The notes beneath the pieces were generated by a model. That model had not been told where the DNA came from. It was given only the letters and a program-made list of their open reading frames with translations, and ran no database searches. From Pipra filicauda (Eukaryota > Chordata > Aves > Passeriformes > Pipridae): a stretch of DNA of 64,000 nucleotides. Within the stretch, counting starts at the first letter, position 1. The number at the start of each line of letters is the position of its first letter. Made by a program: the position numbers and the translations under genes. This document shows, one piece after another, positions 1 through 14,000 of the stretch. The stretch spans positions 310,001-374,000 of the forward strand of contig NW_024104504.1 in NCBI RefSeq assembly GCF_003945595.2, written 5' to 3'.

Positions 1-1163
1 ACCGGACATCATGCAACTCCATAATGTTTTACATGACAATAATTTGCCATTCTCATTTGCTGGCTTCCCTACTACTACTGAGAAAATATAGCAGATTTTC
101 TAGCAAATGACATTACCACATAATTATCCAAATATTTGGTGGGGGTTTTTAAATTATTTTATTTAGTTGTTATGTGATACATAAGAGCTGGACTTTTCCA
201 ATAGCAAAAAACCAGCTCATCTGGGGATGTGAAGGCTCTTCAAATTGTACTTACTGTATAATTGGGGGAAGAGGGAGGAAAAAAAAAAGATTCCCTGCTC
301 TACTTAATTTATAGAAAGAAAATAAATAAAATTAAAAGAAATAGGAATTCATGCTGATTAAAATTTTTATATAGTTTTGCCAAGTATGATTTAAAGTATA
401 ATGAAGCCACACTAAGACTTAAGATATTCTTAAACTATTTTTGTAGAAAATTAAAATAGTTTGAATAGCCTACAGCTGCATTCACGTTTGTGTGGGTTTA
501 GTGAATTCAAGATCTTTCCTTTAAATGCAATATTAATAACTTCTATATGTGACTGTAGGGTCAGATACACAAACAGAGGGTAAGTATGTGACCGTTTTAA
601 TATTTCTGTCTTTAATACTTCTCAAGTTCAAGTCACTTTCCAATGCTTATAGTACTTTTTTTTTTCCTAACCAGATAACATAACAATAAATTCATTGCAT
701 TGAAGAGATAGCAGTGAAGTCTAGTTTTTTCAATGGAACAGTGAATGAACAGATGACTAAAAAAGTACTAGAATAAAACCGGATATGAAGCTTGACTTAC
801 AGTTCAGAACACTTTACTAGTAAACTGAATTATCACAGGAAAAATAGAATCACTGTGGAATCAAATCTCTCAGGAGAGCTAAGACAATACTGAAGGTAAT
901 AACATCAAATGCTTTAATACATGTGTGTATTGTAAGAAGATGATATAGTGTCAAGCGTATTATGTATGAAGTGCTACTCAGAGGCAAGAATTCAATCACA
1001 GAATCCATGGGCTGGTGATCTCGTAATTGGAAGGAATGTAGCATCTGACAATCTTTAATTCTTGCACACTAAAAAAGCTTAATGATTACAAAAGTTAAAG
1101 TTTATTTAAAGACAAAAATGTCCTTAACCCAAACCAGAAAATAGGATTGTTTTTGAGAAAGTC
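1..1163. other. AT-rich non-coding DNA
   Basis: No gene or recognised repeat seen. Contains only short A/T homopolymer runs, for example around 280 and 656. The longest open frames are under 70 codons and do not resemble any family I know. Confidence 0.6.
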
Positions 1164-1612
1164 ATAAAATCATAGGACTTAAGAAACTTCTATAGGTCAT
1201 CTATTCTAGTCCTTTCTGCAGGTAGGATCAGTTATATTTATGGCATTCCTGACAGATGTCTGTCTTATGTGCTCTTAAAACCAACTAGCGGCAGAGATTT
1301 TGTAATCTACTGAGAGAAATTCTGTCAGCATGCTTCCATATCTATAACTGCTGGAAGATTTTTCTTACTGTTTAATATAAATCTTCCTTACTGCATTATT
1401 GTTTTGTCTTATTCGCTGTGTACTCGGAGAACAGACTTTTCAGCAGTCTGTTTTGTATTTTAAAACACTCATGTACCCCTGTGATCTCCCTTCTATGACA
1501 GGTCTAATTTCCACAATCTTTACAAGCAGATCATGTTTTGAAATCTCTTCTTGATATCTTCTGTACTCTTTCCAAATGGTCTGCATCCTTCAAGTTAGGG
1601 TTCTACTCAGAA
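1164..1612 (-). mobile_element. Ancient CR1/L3-like LINE fragment, 3' part
   Basis: Read on the minus strand this follows, with many substitutions, the 3' end of the ancestral reptile/bird CR1 type. On the plus strand it starts with a degenerate tail (AAAATCATAGGACTTAAG). The 'rgtcatctattctagtcc' block follows, and then the 'gctcttaaaa' block of the 3' UTR. Beyond that it keeps the order of the C-terminal coding region up to the part matching '...ggtctgcatcctt...'. No open frame survives. Divergence from the younger CR1 copies here suggests it is the oldest CR1 in the window. Identification is from remembered consensus order, not an alignment. Confidence 0.7.
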
Positions 1613-4349
1613 TCAATGGAAAGAGCTTATTTCTTTCCATGGACTATTAAGAGATCCTAGGGTTATTAGCCTCCAAAGGATAAAGTTAATCTTTGTGAAG
1701 CACTGAAGTAAATAAATTGTATTTTGTAGTGTCTTGCTAGATGTCTGCAATGTAAGGACCATTGCTCCTAAAATAGCTCCCTGACTGTTATCGTACGGTA
1801 AATGATGTGAATGACTTGTTGCTATATTCACAATACAGATGGTCTCAAAACCCACAGCTATGTAGCTTTATTATGTGACTAGGTTCTGAAGTGTGCTACT
1901 CAGCTATTTTATTAAACCTACCATGTGGAATACTTCAATTTAGCAGATGGGAGTCTCTAAGTCATGTTATGAATCAGAAGGCACTCACTGGATACAAACT
2001 ATTTGAAGAAAAACTTCACTGAGAAATAATTAGGCCCTGTATCTGAAAACATCTACCATCTCAAGCTATTCTTTTACTCACTATTATTTCACTGAGAATT
2101 ATAATTTTTTTTTAAAATTTGTCCGTGTGTCCATGTGTGTGTGTAACTCCATCATGTGATATAAATCAGGGTCAATTCTGACTCTTCAGAACATTATTTT
2201 TTATAACACCTGGTTGTAAATTCTAAACCTCCCACACCTTTGGCTCTTAGGCAACATATTGTCTCATAGGCTTTCTAACGTGGTTTTTTGACTCAGAAAA
2301 ATAAAATTGAAATTCAAAACTAGAAGAAATGTTGCCATACGCAACATTTCCTTAATGTTGCAGTGGTAGGTCAGCCAGGTATGGAGGACCATACTCTAAA
2401 GATTTAATTAACTGCAGCAAAGAAACACTGTGCACATGGAATGAATACCATTCCTGTCCTTCTGGACAACTTGAAAGGCACTACTAAAATAAATCAAAAT
2501 ACTGGGGTAGTCCCCAAAAATATATGATGGTTACAATTTTTCTACTCATATATCAAACTCATAATTCACAATAGTGAAAACATGCAGTGTTTCCTTAAGA
2601 AAATAAAATAGTTCTTCTCTTAGGTGTCTTTTCTGAACAACAATAAAAATATTGCTGGCTGTAGAACTGGCAAATAGGTTCTGTTCTCTCAGTACAGAAC
2701 TGATGGAGATGAATTGCATTCAAAAGGAAATATCTAGAAGACCAGTGTGGAAACACACCAATTCAGAAACCCATACAGACAATCACAGGAAGTTACTAGT
2801 ACGCTACATTTTGCCAGCTGTCTATTGCAATAGGTTACTATCTATCTCATGGTGGGTAAAGGTTAATAAAGGCTAGGCATTCAATTAATTCAATATGAAT
2901 CTTTCAGCTGACATTGGCAGCTATTAAATTGGGCCCTAGAACAAAAAGAATTGCATGAAGGCATCTTTCAGAGAGGTTTTCTTTTATTATCTTAAAGAAA
3001 ACAGCATTGGGAACAACAGAGGTAAAGATGTTCTTTTGTACATCTTCTGGATGAATAATGTTGTAAAATAATATTGATAAAGTAAGAAAGCAGAAAATAG
3101 TGAGGCGTGTTATTTCCTTGTAGCCGGTATTACCAGCAAGTCATAAATTCAGTCACACACACATGAGCACGTACACACACACACTGAAACACTTCTATTT
3201 CAGTACTTCAGCCAAGGTCATTCTATGCAAAATGGAACTCGCACTCCAGATGCTGAAGCCAGGGTAGTGTTTATTAATCTCAAGATGTGATGTTTATAAG
3301 GGGTTATCACCTTCATGACTGCTATACAGTAGATCTCATAGATCTCCTTATGTTGAGCAAATCTTGATCACAAACACCGGTGCATTGTACTTGACATCAC
3401 ATGCTTTTGACACTATTTTTAAAGTAGCAGTTTCTACACAGAGAGCTCACAAATCTGTACCACAAAAGAATGAGGACAAATCCAATCTTTCATAAATTTA
3501 AAATAAATATTTCAAACTAGCAACCCTGGGCAATTTGAAATAACACTGAAAACAGCCTGAACTCATGTACTTGAGTAGTACTTGACTTTACATAGAAAGA
3601 ATCCAAGATAATAGTGATTAATATGAATTGTAGAATCTGATATCATCCTCTCTAATAATTACCATACAAACATATGTTTTATTTGTATTCTCAGGCAGCT
3701 TTATCCAGACACATCAATTACCCCAGCTCTATCAAAGTGGGTTTTTTTTCCCTTGAAACTGAAAAAAATCTTTACTTGTAAGACCCAAAAGGTAAGCCAA
3801 TTCTTTGATATAATCTCTGATCAGAGAAAGTCTTTAAGGGCAAGCTGAAGATAATTCTTTCAAATGGGGTACCACTCTGCTTTCTCAAATACTCAAATAC
3901 TCAAGATCATCTATATTCCTATATTGGCTAACCAATGAGATAATCTACATTAAAACATACCCCCACTGTGTGTTTCTACTGAATCAATACTACTCTCAAT
4001 CTACACAAAAGCACCACCAGTATGTATTAAGCAGATACTACCTTCACTCTCACAGTTTCCCAACTGATGTGAAGAGCTGTGTGTAAATTTCATAAATTCA
4101 CTCCTAGAGTCCTCCATTTGTTCCAAGTTTTGCATCTTAACAGTGAATGTGTACAATTCAAACCAGTCTTTCTTCTATATAAATTGAAATTTACTGCAGA
4201 GGAATATAATGGTTTGAATTTAATAGGTGAATGAGAATTGAGCAGATGATTTTTCCATTACAGAATACATGCTTTTCATTTTAGCTATTAAGAATACCAC
4301 TTCGCAATTCCAGATTTGAGAAAATATCCACTTAGAGCTTGAAAACAGT
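1613..4349. other. Non-coding DNA with a CA microsatellite
   Basis: No gene recognised. Holds a short interrupted (CA)n tract at about 3153-3184 and a (GT)n-like patch near 2126-2144. Open frames at 2652-2876 and nearby have no recognisable motifs. Confidence 0.55.
3153..3184. repeat. Interrupted (CA)n microsatellite
   Basis: Two CA runs separated by ATGAGCACGTA. Short and interrupted, so probably only weakly polymorphic. Confidence 0.8.
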
Positions 4350-4528
4350 GCCTGGGTTTGAAGGGACTCTAAAGATCATCCAGTTCCAACCACCCTGTCA
4401 TGTACAGGGACACCTTTCACTAGACCAGATTGCTCAGAGCTCCATCCAGCCCGGCCTCAAACACTTCCAGGGATGAGGCATCCACAACTTCTCTGGGCAC
4501 CGTTCCAGTGCCTCATCACCTTCACAGA
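4350..4528 (-). mobile_element. CR1 LINE 3' end, 5'-truncated
   Basis: The plus strand carries the reverse complement of the avian CR1 3' UTR in the right order. First is 'gaagggactctaaagatcatcc', which corresponds to the 'gatgatct..agtcccttc' block of the sense strand. Next come a 'ccagcccggcctcaaacac' block, 'ttccagggatgaggcatcc', and finally the 'ctctgggcaccgttccagtgcc' block. The usual ATTCTATGA tail has been lost at the left end. Only about 180 bp remain, as is usual for CR1 copies, which are generally heavily 5'-truncated. Confidence 0.85.
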
Positions 4529-7500
4529 ATTGATAATTATAGTTCTGTTTTCTCCCCAGAAAACTTATACTTCTCAAAGAAAATTTCAAATCTAGTGTAG
4601 ATGTTTTAATGCCTTCTAGGCTGAATTTTCACTGAAGTGTAAGTTTCAGTCCTTTCATAGCTAGGCTTTTCTTGCCTTAGTGCATGGAGTATCTACTCTT
4701 TCAGCTTTTAGAGTCCTGTCTGTTAGCACTGGCTATGCCCATAACATCAAGTACTTTGGAGCAACAGGAATGGTTTAGTAAATCAATTGTTGACACTGCT
4801 CTTGGACCATTCAAAATGCCTCTGCTCTTAACCTACTAAAAATCACTCCATTAAGAAAAAATACTTTCGTTAACGAATATCAATGTTGTTTCTAAAAAAC
4901 CCATACGGTCAGGTTTTGGTCTTTCCCATTCTAAATCTTCCTCAGAATATGTTTTTCTACTCATCTCAGTAGGGCTGTGGAGGTGGTTTGGAGGATTGTA
5001 TGGGTTTTTTTGTTTTTGTTTTTCTGGGGTTTATTTGGAGGGTTGTTTGTTTTTATTTTCTTTTTAAAATTAGATTAGTATAACTATAGCAGGATATGGA
5101 TATCATAAGGATATCCTAAAGATAAAGATATAGAATTAGTATGGTTTAGGCAGAGTGCAATCAAAGAACTTAGCTAACAACAATTAACAGGACAAAATAA
5201 ATTTGTAAAATTGTCAGTGCAATTCAGAAAAAAAAAAGAAAAACACAAAAGCAAATCACCGAGAATTTTTAAATACCCTAAGTACTACTTGCATAGTTAA
5301 TACTTTCAACATTATGACCCCTTTCACTTTTAAGACATACAGCAAAGCAGAAACATTGCTAAACTTTGTGATTCTAAATTTCCCCTATATAAACACAGAA
5401 TTCAATAGGGAGAGAGATCATTAGTGTCAGAAAATAAATTGCAAAGGATTTTTATTTCAATTTACTACAAGTTGTGGAGACACTATTGTCATAAATCTAA
5501 CCTAGTAAATGATCTTCATCACTACCAAACAATCAAATAAAGGTTTTGAAGCAAAGATAAATATTAGCTTATCTGAACATCAACTGGAAGTTTAGCACCT
5601 CTCTCCTTTAGAATTTTAACACAGACGGCAAAGGGAATACGTTTAAGGTTTTTATGGAAGTAATGATGAGTTCAGTCATACAACAGACCAAAATAGGATC
5701 TTGTCTGCAGCAGGATTTCTTTTTTCCCTGATGTTCTCAACTGAAATAATATATTTGGGTTATATGGGAAAATAATTAAGAATAGCTACTTCCTGCCCAG
5801 CACAATAAACTGTTACTTTTTTTGACAACCAGAGCTGAATTACTAGTGTACACTGAGATGTGAGCCATATGGAAAGGGAAACACAATTGCCAAATAAAGG
5901 ATTAAAATGAAAGGGGCAGGGGGGGGCTGAGATGGATGGTGGGGTGGAGAAGGGGGGGGCGGATCTCTGTCACAGAAAAAAATTTGCATGAAGGAAGACC
6001 AAATGGCAATATGTTGTTATAGCCTTCGAACGTGCAATTTGCAGATTGATTTCCTTGCTTACTTTGAATAGTAGATGTAAAGATTATGCTGAAATCTAGG
6101 AAAATTTGATTGTACATGTGCCAAAGTGAATTGAGAACTTGAGTCAAAAGCCTGCCCCTGTTCTAACAAATTCATAATGAGAAAATAGCTCTGCAAGGCA
6201 TTTCTTTGTAAACACATCCAACAAATTTTGCAGCTATGCATTTTAAGAGCATAGGCATGCAAGATGACTCTCCCTCACTAATTTAGCTTGTTCTTATAAC
6301 AGGACTGAATTCGTGCAGCTTTAGCCTTCTATGATAAGCATGAATGTCACACATCTTGTTATATTTCTCTCATCTATGTGATCTCCGTTTGGTTGGGGTT
6401 TTTTAATTACTTGTTGTCTCTATTTCTGGCTCATGTTTGGCAAGCTTGTGGCTGTTCCCACAGCAGAAGGTAGAATTACTGAAAGCCCTTTTCTATCCCT
6501 CAACAAGAAATATTTCTCAAATGCCACACATAGTCTGCTTGACTGATAGATGTACCACCTCTGGAGCAAAATTTGCCACTCCTATTCCTCAGTCATTTCT
6601 GTTTATTTGGAGAAGTTGGTTTTCTCCCTTCAGATACTTGTCAACATTTCTGGAAGATGTTTTAACTGGCACCCCATCAGCTGACATATCTAAGGCAGGA
6701 AGGCTGACTAGCTGTGAAAGATGTGACTCCCAACCCCAGCAGGATTCAAAGCACTGGAAACCGAAACAAACCCCTTAAGAGCATATGTTACCCTACTTAC
6801 AATGAAGTTTTTGTGACATCCTTTTAATTGCAACCATATGACACTTGCTAGTAAGCCAGAGGCACTGAATATGAGTGAAAAGTCTCAAGTGAAGTTCTAA
6901 GCTTTGAGTTTTCAAAGGTACTTTCTAAACAGATGAGAAGCTTCACTTACAGCACAAAATAAACAAAATGCCAAAAGTTTTTTTTTCAACAGTGCAGTTC
7001 TATAGAGTGGGCATATATACAAATCATCCCTGGAAAAAACAAAAATACTAGCCAGCAACCAGGTTTTTAAAAAGATACTGTTAACAGAGTCCCTGTTTTG
7101 TGAATATCTTGGATTGGAGGGAGCAGAGTTAATCATATAGGATTTGGACAGAAGGAGGCAATGTGATAGTTTATTTTTTATAGGAGCAAAACATATGGCA
7201 TTCTAAAACACTTAGAGTATTGTTAGTCTTAGTTGTACATGTGTTAAAGTAGTATTCGCCCAGATACAAGTGAAATTAATTTGTGTTTCATCTAGAATAA
7301 ACGATAATTTATTAATGTCTAGACCCTACCTCAGACTTTCTTTTCTGTTTTCCTTTTCTTGAAAACATCCAAAACAAGTTTCAATTATTTTTCACCATCT
7401 CCGTTCCATTCTCCACCTATTTCTATATCCAAACACATTTTAAGAGATGTAGATAACAGTTTCCTCACTGATTTATTTTGTAGTAAGGCATGAAGCTCCA

Positions 7501-7819
7501 GATTGGTTGCCACTAGCATGTCTTGCTTACACTGTGTGTGGTAGGAATAAAAGACAGTTTTACGTGATAGTGTTATGAGAACTCAGAGAGTGAGATGACA
7601 TGCTGAGATATGTAATTTCAGTAAAGTGCCATTAATTAAAAAAAAAAATTGCAAACTTGTACAATCTTCATTTTAAAAGAGCATGAATAATATCCAAGTA
7701 TCAAATGGGAAACATTAGAGGAAACAGTAGTTACAAATAAAGAATGAAATAAAATGAAAATTTGTGTATGCTAGATTAATCTCACTAGAGATACCCAAGT
7801 TTAGTCTTGGTTATAATTT
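4529..7819. other. AT-rich non-coding DNA with a G-run cluster
   Basis: No gene recognised. It includes a T/G-rich low-complexity patch at about 5000-5060, a short perfect hairpin at 5098-5116 (GGATATC, loop ATAAG, GATATCC), and the G-run cluster listed separately. The frame at 6437-6778 (113 codons) is the longest non-repeat frame in this part, but shows no motif and has no AUG supported by context. Confidence 0.5.
5913..5962 (+). other. G-run cluster, possible G-quadruplex
   Basis: Plus-strand G runs of 4, 8, 4 and 8, followed by GG, lie within 50 bp of otherwise AT-rich DNA. Loops are 2, about 14 and 7 nt, and the two 8-G runs can each supply two tracts. This can form a G-quadruplex with one long loop. 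Function unknown. Confidence 0.55.
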
Positions 7820-8014
7820 GGTCCCTGCGTCAGGAAAGCACTTAAGCATGTGTTTAAATCTATCTCTATTTAGAGAAGCACTTTAGCACATGCTCAACTT
7901 CAAGCATCAGCTTTAAGAGCCATTGACCTCTGTGAAACTTAAACACAAGCTTAAAAATTTAATCATGTAATTAAAGCTCTATATTAAATAAAGATGCTTC
8001 CGTGAAAGGGGACC
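7820..8014. mobile_element. Ancient MITE-like palindromic repeat
   Basis: The two ends are imperfect inverted copies. The left end begins GGTCCCTGCGTCAGGAAAGC, and the right end read backwards begins GGTCCCCTTTCACGGAAGC. The inside has repeated motifs of the type 'agcacttaagcatgtg' and 'agcacatgctcaac'. I recognise this as an old interspersed repeat shared by birds, turtles and crocodilians, in which 'gcacttaagcatgtgcttaa' recurs, but I cannot name it. No transposase frame and no clear target duplication are visible. Confidence 0.5.
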
Positions 8015-11000
8015 TTTGCCATGTACCTTCAAGTGGTTAAATTGAGAGAATTCTAGAAATGAGAGAGTAACATTGAAATGGTGTTGGAACACTGATGCTT
8101 AAAAAGCAGAATAGAAAACAGTGGCTAAGAATTAATCAGAATTTATGGCATATTTAGAATAGTCATGGTTAGGAAGAGGCCTCCCCTATTTTTGTGTGCA
8201 TGTCCCATGGATTCCTAGGTAAGTGTTTTTCTGTTTCCTGATTTGGTTCATCAGTTAGCACAGGCAGGAATTAAATGATTCTCCCACTGTTGCCATGTTG
8301 AAGACTCTGTCTACACTGTTTTCCTAATGGTTCTCAGGAAAGAACAAACCTGGCAACACTATTGTCTATGTCCTTGAACAACCTGCTAGAGTTTTGCAGC
8401 CTCCCATCTCTCCGGGAGATGCCAGCTTGAAAGATCAAAAAAAAAGTTGCCAGCTTGAAACAACACAAAGGTGATGAAGATTATGAAAAGAATATTCCCG
8501 TGGTTTTGAGAAAAGACAGGTTAGGAAAAAAGTTTTAGCAAGACATGACTAGCCAGTCTTGATCAGCATTTTTAGTTTGGGACTGATATTGAGAACATCA
8601 GAAGACCCTGAGACTATCTCTGGCTCATGCTGGAGTTGTGTATGAGATCTGCAGAAGACTAATGAATTAATCCTCTCCACAGCAAAAAGAAATTAACTGT
8701 CAAAAAACAAATTAGTTGCCCAAAGTGGCACTGGAAATCTATGTGAAGAAGGAAATTAAATATGTACCAATATAATCCCAGATTAGCTGGAAAGACGGAA
8801 CCATTCTTCTTAGGAAAAAAATAAAATGAATTTGTAGAAAAAAAGAGAGATAAAAAGTAAAAATTTTTAAATTAGAGGAAAAAACAGATTTTTTTTTTTT
8901 TTTTGCTATATGACTAAATTAAATTAAATCAAATCAGTAAGACTATATACACATGCAAATATTGGAAACCAAAAGCAAAGACAAAGAAAATACTTAATAA
9001 AAACAGGCAGAGAACAAGAGCCATAAATTGTAATGGTAAAAGTAAAAATAGAAATAAAAAAAAACTTGGTTAAAACCTAGAATTTTGCATAGTAATTGCT
9101 TTGCTGAGTGAACTGGACAATTCAGAAGATAAATTATGTGAACAGTTTCTAGAAAGCGCTTTTGAAATATATGGAAGAAAATTAGGCTGAATGTCAGAAA
9201 ACATATTTACCATCCCATAATAAAAATAAAAATAAATGCAGAAATTTGATGTTTGGAAAGAATATTTTATGCAGTATTAAACTGCTAAACCTGAACTTTC
9301 TGGTCATGAGATGCTCTGTGTGAATTAATACGAAAAGATACAAGAACAGAAGATGCAAGAATTCAGAATTTTAGATATCAATGGGATTCATCTCACCTAA
9401 TCTTATGCGTGTAACAGTGACATGAAGGGGTGAATAATCGCTGCAGAGCAACTGCTACCTTCAAATGGCAATTCTTTCCTTTCCAAAATGATTTTCAAAG
9501 AAAGGCAGCATCATAGCTAAATTAGAACGAGGGTTCAACATGGAACATAGCACAGTTTTGTACGAAGGCAAATTAAAACATCTCAGCAAAACCTAGCCTG
9601 TCTAGAAATGCTTTTCAGTATCAAAATATCTTAGAAATCTAATTTACTTGCAGTGATGGATATTGTTACTGCAGAAATTTACATTATTTCCCCATTCAGA
9701 ATCTGGTGACTATAATCATAATACCAGTTCTTCAATCAAGTGACACACCTAGGAGCAAGTATGGTCAAAGGTGAGAACATCTTTAAGTAGTTCTGCATAC
9801 CTTAAAACTGAATCACTTTCTGCAGCTACTATCTTCCCTTAAAAACCAGCGAGCTAGCAGTTAATAAACTTCCAATGAGGCACCTGCCAAGGTATCAAGT
9901 TATAGGATGTATCTAAGCCTAATTATATAGACAATCCTATCTGTAGACAACCTTTAATTCACTAAGAAGCTTTCCCGAAAACAGGCTAACCACAAACGTA
10001 ATTTTTCCTTCTCTAAAAATGTTAGTTCTTCAGCACTTCAGTCCCTGATTATATGAGAATGTACTTTCTCGGTACTGTCTAGCAAGAATTGGTACTTCAA
10101 AACTAACTTTACACATATATATAGCAATGAATTTTCTCCTTACAATTTTTCATTAGGACATGTAAAAGAGTTTTAGTGCCCTTAAAAATGGATTGGTTCA
10201 GAACACAAAATTTTTTTTTTCCTTGCTATGTCATCCAAACTCTAAATCTTATAGCTACAAATTTTTTGTCACCTCAGGCCTTATCTGCAAAACAAGTTAA
10301 ATCTGAAATAATGTACAGTGAAAATCAGAAACAGAAATTTACTGAATTAGGGCAGAAACACTGAACTACATCATGTGGTTCACATCCATTTCCTATGATT
10401 CTGTGGACAAGAAGCCAATCTTGTGGACAAGAAGCCAACGCTTCAGATTAGACATTTTCCTATTTTAATAGAAAAATATTGTTCAAGTAGAAACAGGGTA
10501 AGAAAACAAACTAATCCAGAAGAGTTCATCTGGAGTATTTAATAAAAAATAGATCTTACCAACTTCAAATACAGGAAAATCCTTATTATGAAACACATGA
10601 GATGAACATCAATATTTAAAGAAAGGATTGTGATATTTCCAATTTCCTCAAAGACATCATTTGGAACAAGTATAATTTATCATCAGTATTCACAAATTAT
10701 CTCCATTGTGGTTTACTACTATTCACATTATCTTTTCCTCGAAATGAAAGAATCCTCAACATCTATTTGTTGTCTTTCACAGGAAATAAAATTTTCATAA
10801 TGAAAAGCAAGTTTTACAGTTTTTTTAAAATTCTTCCTACACACAGTAGAAACATGTCCTAAAGCATCGCATAGATTAAAGTAGTCTTAATTAATTTAGT
10901 TTTGAATTCAGTTAATCATTAGTTTTCAGCCTAATAAGCTGTTTAAATAACAATTTCTTAGATATCAGACAAGGTAAGTCTCTCTCTGCAACATATTATT

Positions 11001-14000
11001 GGCAAATTCCGGTCAGTAAAAGACTGAAATATCCTATGTGCTCAGCTCTCCACTAGAAAGGAGAACATTGGCTACTATCCTGCCTACTCATATGCACATG
11101 TGGTCAAGAACAAAAGTAAATGAAGTGCACTAACTGAGAATTTTATAGACAAACTGAACCATGGCTTGGAGTAATATCCACTAAGATTAACAGAGGGAGA
11201 ACAGAAATGTTTTATCTATCACAAAATACTTTCACTCCTAAATATTCCTAGGGAAGTACCAAACATATTCATTCATTTCACCAAATTCCAAAGATTTCCT
11301 TGAAAAAAGTTAGAGCTAATATTAATCTATCTAAAATACCATAATGCATTCACCATCACAACATTTCTAACTGCACTGCTTTCTAATCTGCATCTCCTAA
11401 TTATTTTCACCCTGTTGCTCTCTTTCCCATTTCTCCTCACAAAATCTCCCAGGCAATGAATACCATTTTACACAGAACACTGAAAATATGTGACCTAATG
11501 AAGAAGCTGTTCTCCAGAAGTTAATTTGCTTTAGCATTGGAATTTCACTTGAAGGTAATCTTATGCCTGATCGTTAAAACAAAACTCAAAAAGCATGTAA
11601 AGGAACTTCCATTTTCTCCTACTGGAGAATGTCACTGAAGCTGCACAAAGCATTTACAACATATCAACATTTGGTTAGAAATAATTCATACCTCTGAGTC
11701 CAGCAGTCAATTTTTACAAAATTTGGATTCACTGATTTCCACTGCTTACACTCTTGGATATTTGTGAAATTACTTCTCAACAAGAACTTAAAATTCAAAG
11801 CTCTATAAAATAATAATCAAACCTGTCCAAAACTCATCAGAACTTTTTGCACGGAACTTTGCAAAGAAAAAAGAGGTAAAAATCTATCTGCAACATATTA
11901 CTGGCAAGCTCATACAACTACCTGCTATGACAGATAAATTGTGATGTAGTGTTGAGTACGATCAGTGACAGCATAGCACTGGATTTATTAGCAGATATTT
12001 TGAAGAATTCTCCAATTAATTGTTCTCCTAACTTCTTTCTAAATCAGTTATTGCTGCTGGCTATCTGGGAATATTTTGCTTTACTCTGTCCCATAAAAGC
12101 ACTTTCAGTAAAGTACTAAGCATTACAAGTATCATCCATCATTTGTTTGCTTTGGCATGGTGATCCTTCCTCACCATGTCTTTGTTCATCACAACCAGTC
12201 ATTTTACTTGGTCTTAGATTAGACATCACTTCTGGGTGGAAACCATGGCTATCTGAATACTCATTTTAGTAACACCTCTGAGCACTCTTTTGAATGTTCA
12301 TGGAAGTGCTTCTTTAAAAGTCACGCACATGTTCTCCTCTGCTTAGTACTTATTTTTCTACTGAATCACACTTTAAAAGTCAAATAAAAACAAGTGACAA
12401 TAGTATGCATACTATATGGAAGGAAAAGAAAAAAGTCACCTCCCAGAGTGTACCTGAGGCTGCAAATTCCTGAAATAAACAATAACCTTGACAAGAGTTC
12501 TGAAGGGCTGTAGGTTAAATGTGGAAACATATCTGAACATACTAACTTCTTAGGTTACTGTCTTACACATGACAACAGGCACAGTGTAATCAATACACTA
12601 ATGGTTATCATAGACCATCATAGACCATACCATTCTTAAACAGCAGCTAACAAACCAATTATTTGGTGAAAAAATGATAGATCCTTCAGAAGTATGAGAA
12701 GTAGTGGCTACTTTGTACTGATAATGAGGTATAATGAGATGACAGAGAAAATCTCAAATCACATTGCAGAACAACATTTAGAAACCAGTGCATGAAAACT
12801 GTACTTTGAGTTCTCCTAAGGCCAATGAATGGAATTAGGAGATTATTAGGAATCTATTAATAATTCTTTGTAAAGAACTGGCTATTTCTCTCAAAACCTG
12901 GGGGGAAAAAATCTGGAAAATAGTCTGCATTAATCTAATATTACTTTCCTGAAGTTTCACATAGGACTAATTTATGGCAAACTTTTAGCAAAAAATACAG
13001 TAATTGGTAGCAACAGGACCGCACATTTTTTCAGAAGAGTTAAATCACATGAAACTCTCTCTTTCTCCAGACACTTGCAAGTGCTTCAGAAGTTGTTTCA
13101 AAGCAATATTATTAGTTCTATGAGTAATTACTGCTGGAGGGAGACTGAAAATGGACCTTCCTGGGAAAAATACTGTAAATGATATGACATTCTTTCTCTC
13201 TGAATAAGCAAAAGTCGTCAGATATTAAAAATATACTTCCCAAGAAAGCTGAATTATACAGAAATAGATATACTCATTCAAAATGTGTTTCTGGGCTACA
13301 TTTTTAACTCCTCTTTATAGGAATGATTATGGAAATCACTTTGCTGAGAAGCCCAAAGGACAAAGTAGAGTACAAAACTATGTGTTTAAATGAAAATGGT
13401 TTTAAACATGAAATATTGCAATTGTTATCATTCAACAGTTTGGCAACATAATATTTTATAAAGGTTTTTCAGATCCTCTAGTAAAGGAATAATCTATCAC
13501 TGATTCATATAACATAGCTCTTAGAGTTCAGATGTAAATATACTATGGTCCTTTCCTCTCTGATTTTTGGCACCAAGAAACAATGTAATTATAACCAGCT
13601 TTAAAACCAGCTTTAAGATCTGATCAGTGTGTAACCTCTGTCTTTCCTTTATGTAATAACTTTGCTACAACTCATGTATCTGTGTTCTGCTCCAATTAAT
13701 CCAAATACATTCAAATAAATAAGACAGCAAAAGAAAACAGAACTTGCACATTAGGGATGAACTACTTTCTCTGGCATTTACTCACTTTATAGTGTGGTAT
13801 TAAAACATAAACTCATGTTGTGTATTATGCTTTATTGATATAGTTTACCACATGGTTATACAATCATCATATACATCATATAAAACATCAATATTTCACT
13901 CATATGCTGGTTTCCTACAACTCCATTAAGGATGTAAATTTACGTGATGGTGACTGGTTCAAATCCTTTTCATGTGAAATGCCTTGGTAGTAATATCTCT

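Noticed and set aside
6437..6778. 113-codon frame as a small gene
   Set aside because: No motif, no relative, no promoter or splice context; expected by chance in 64 kb.
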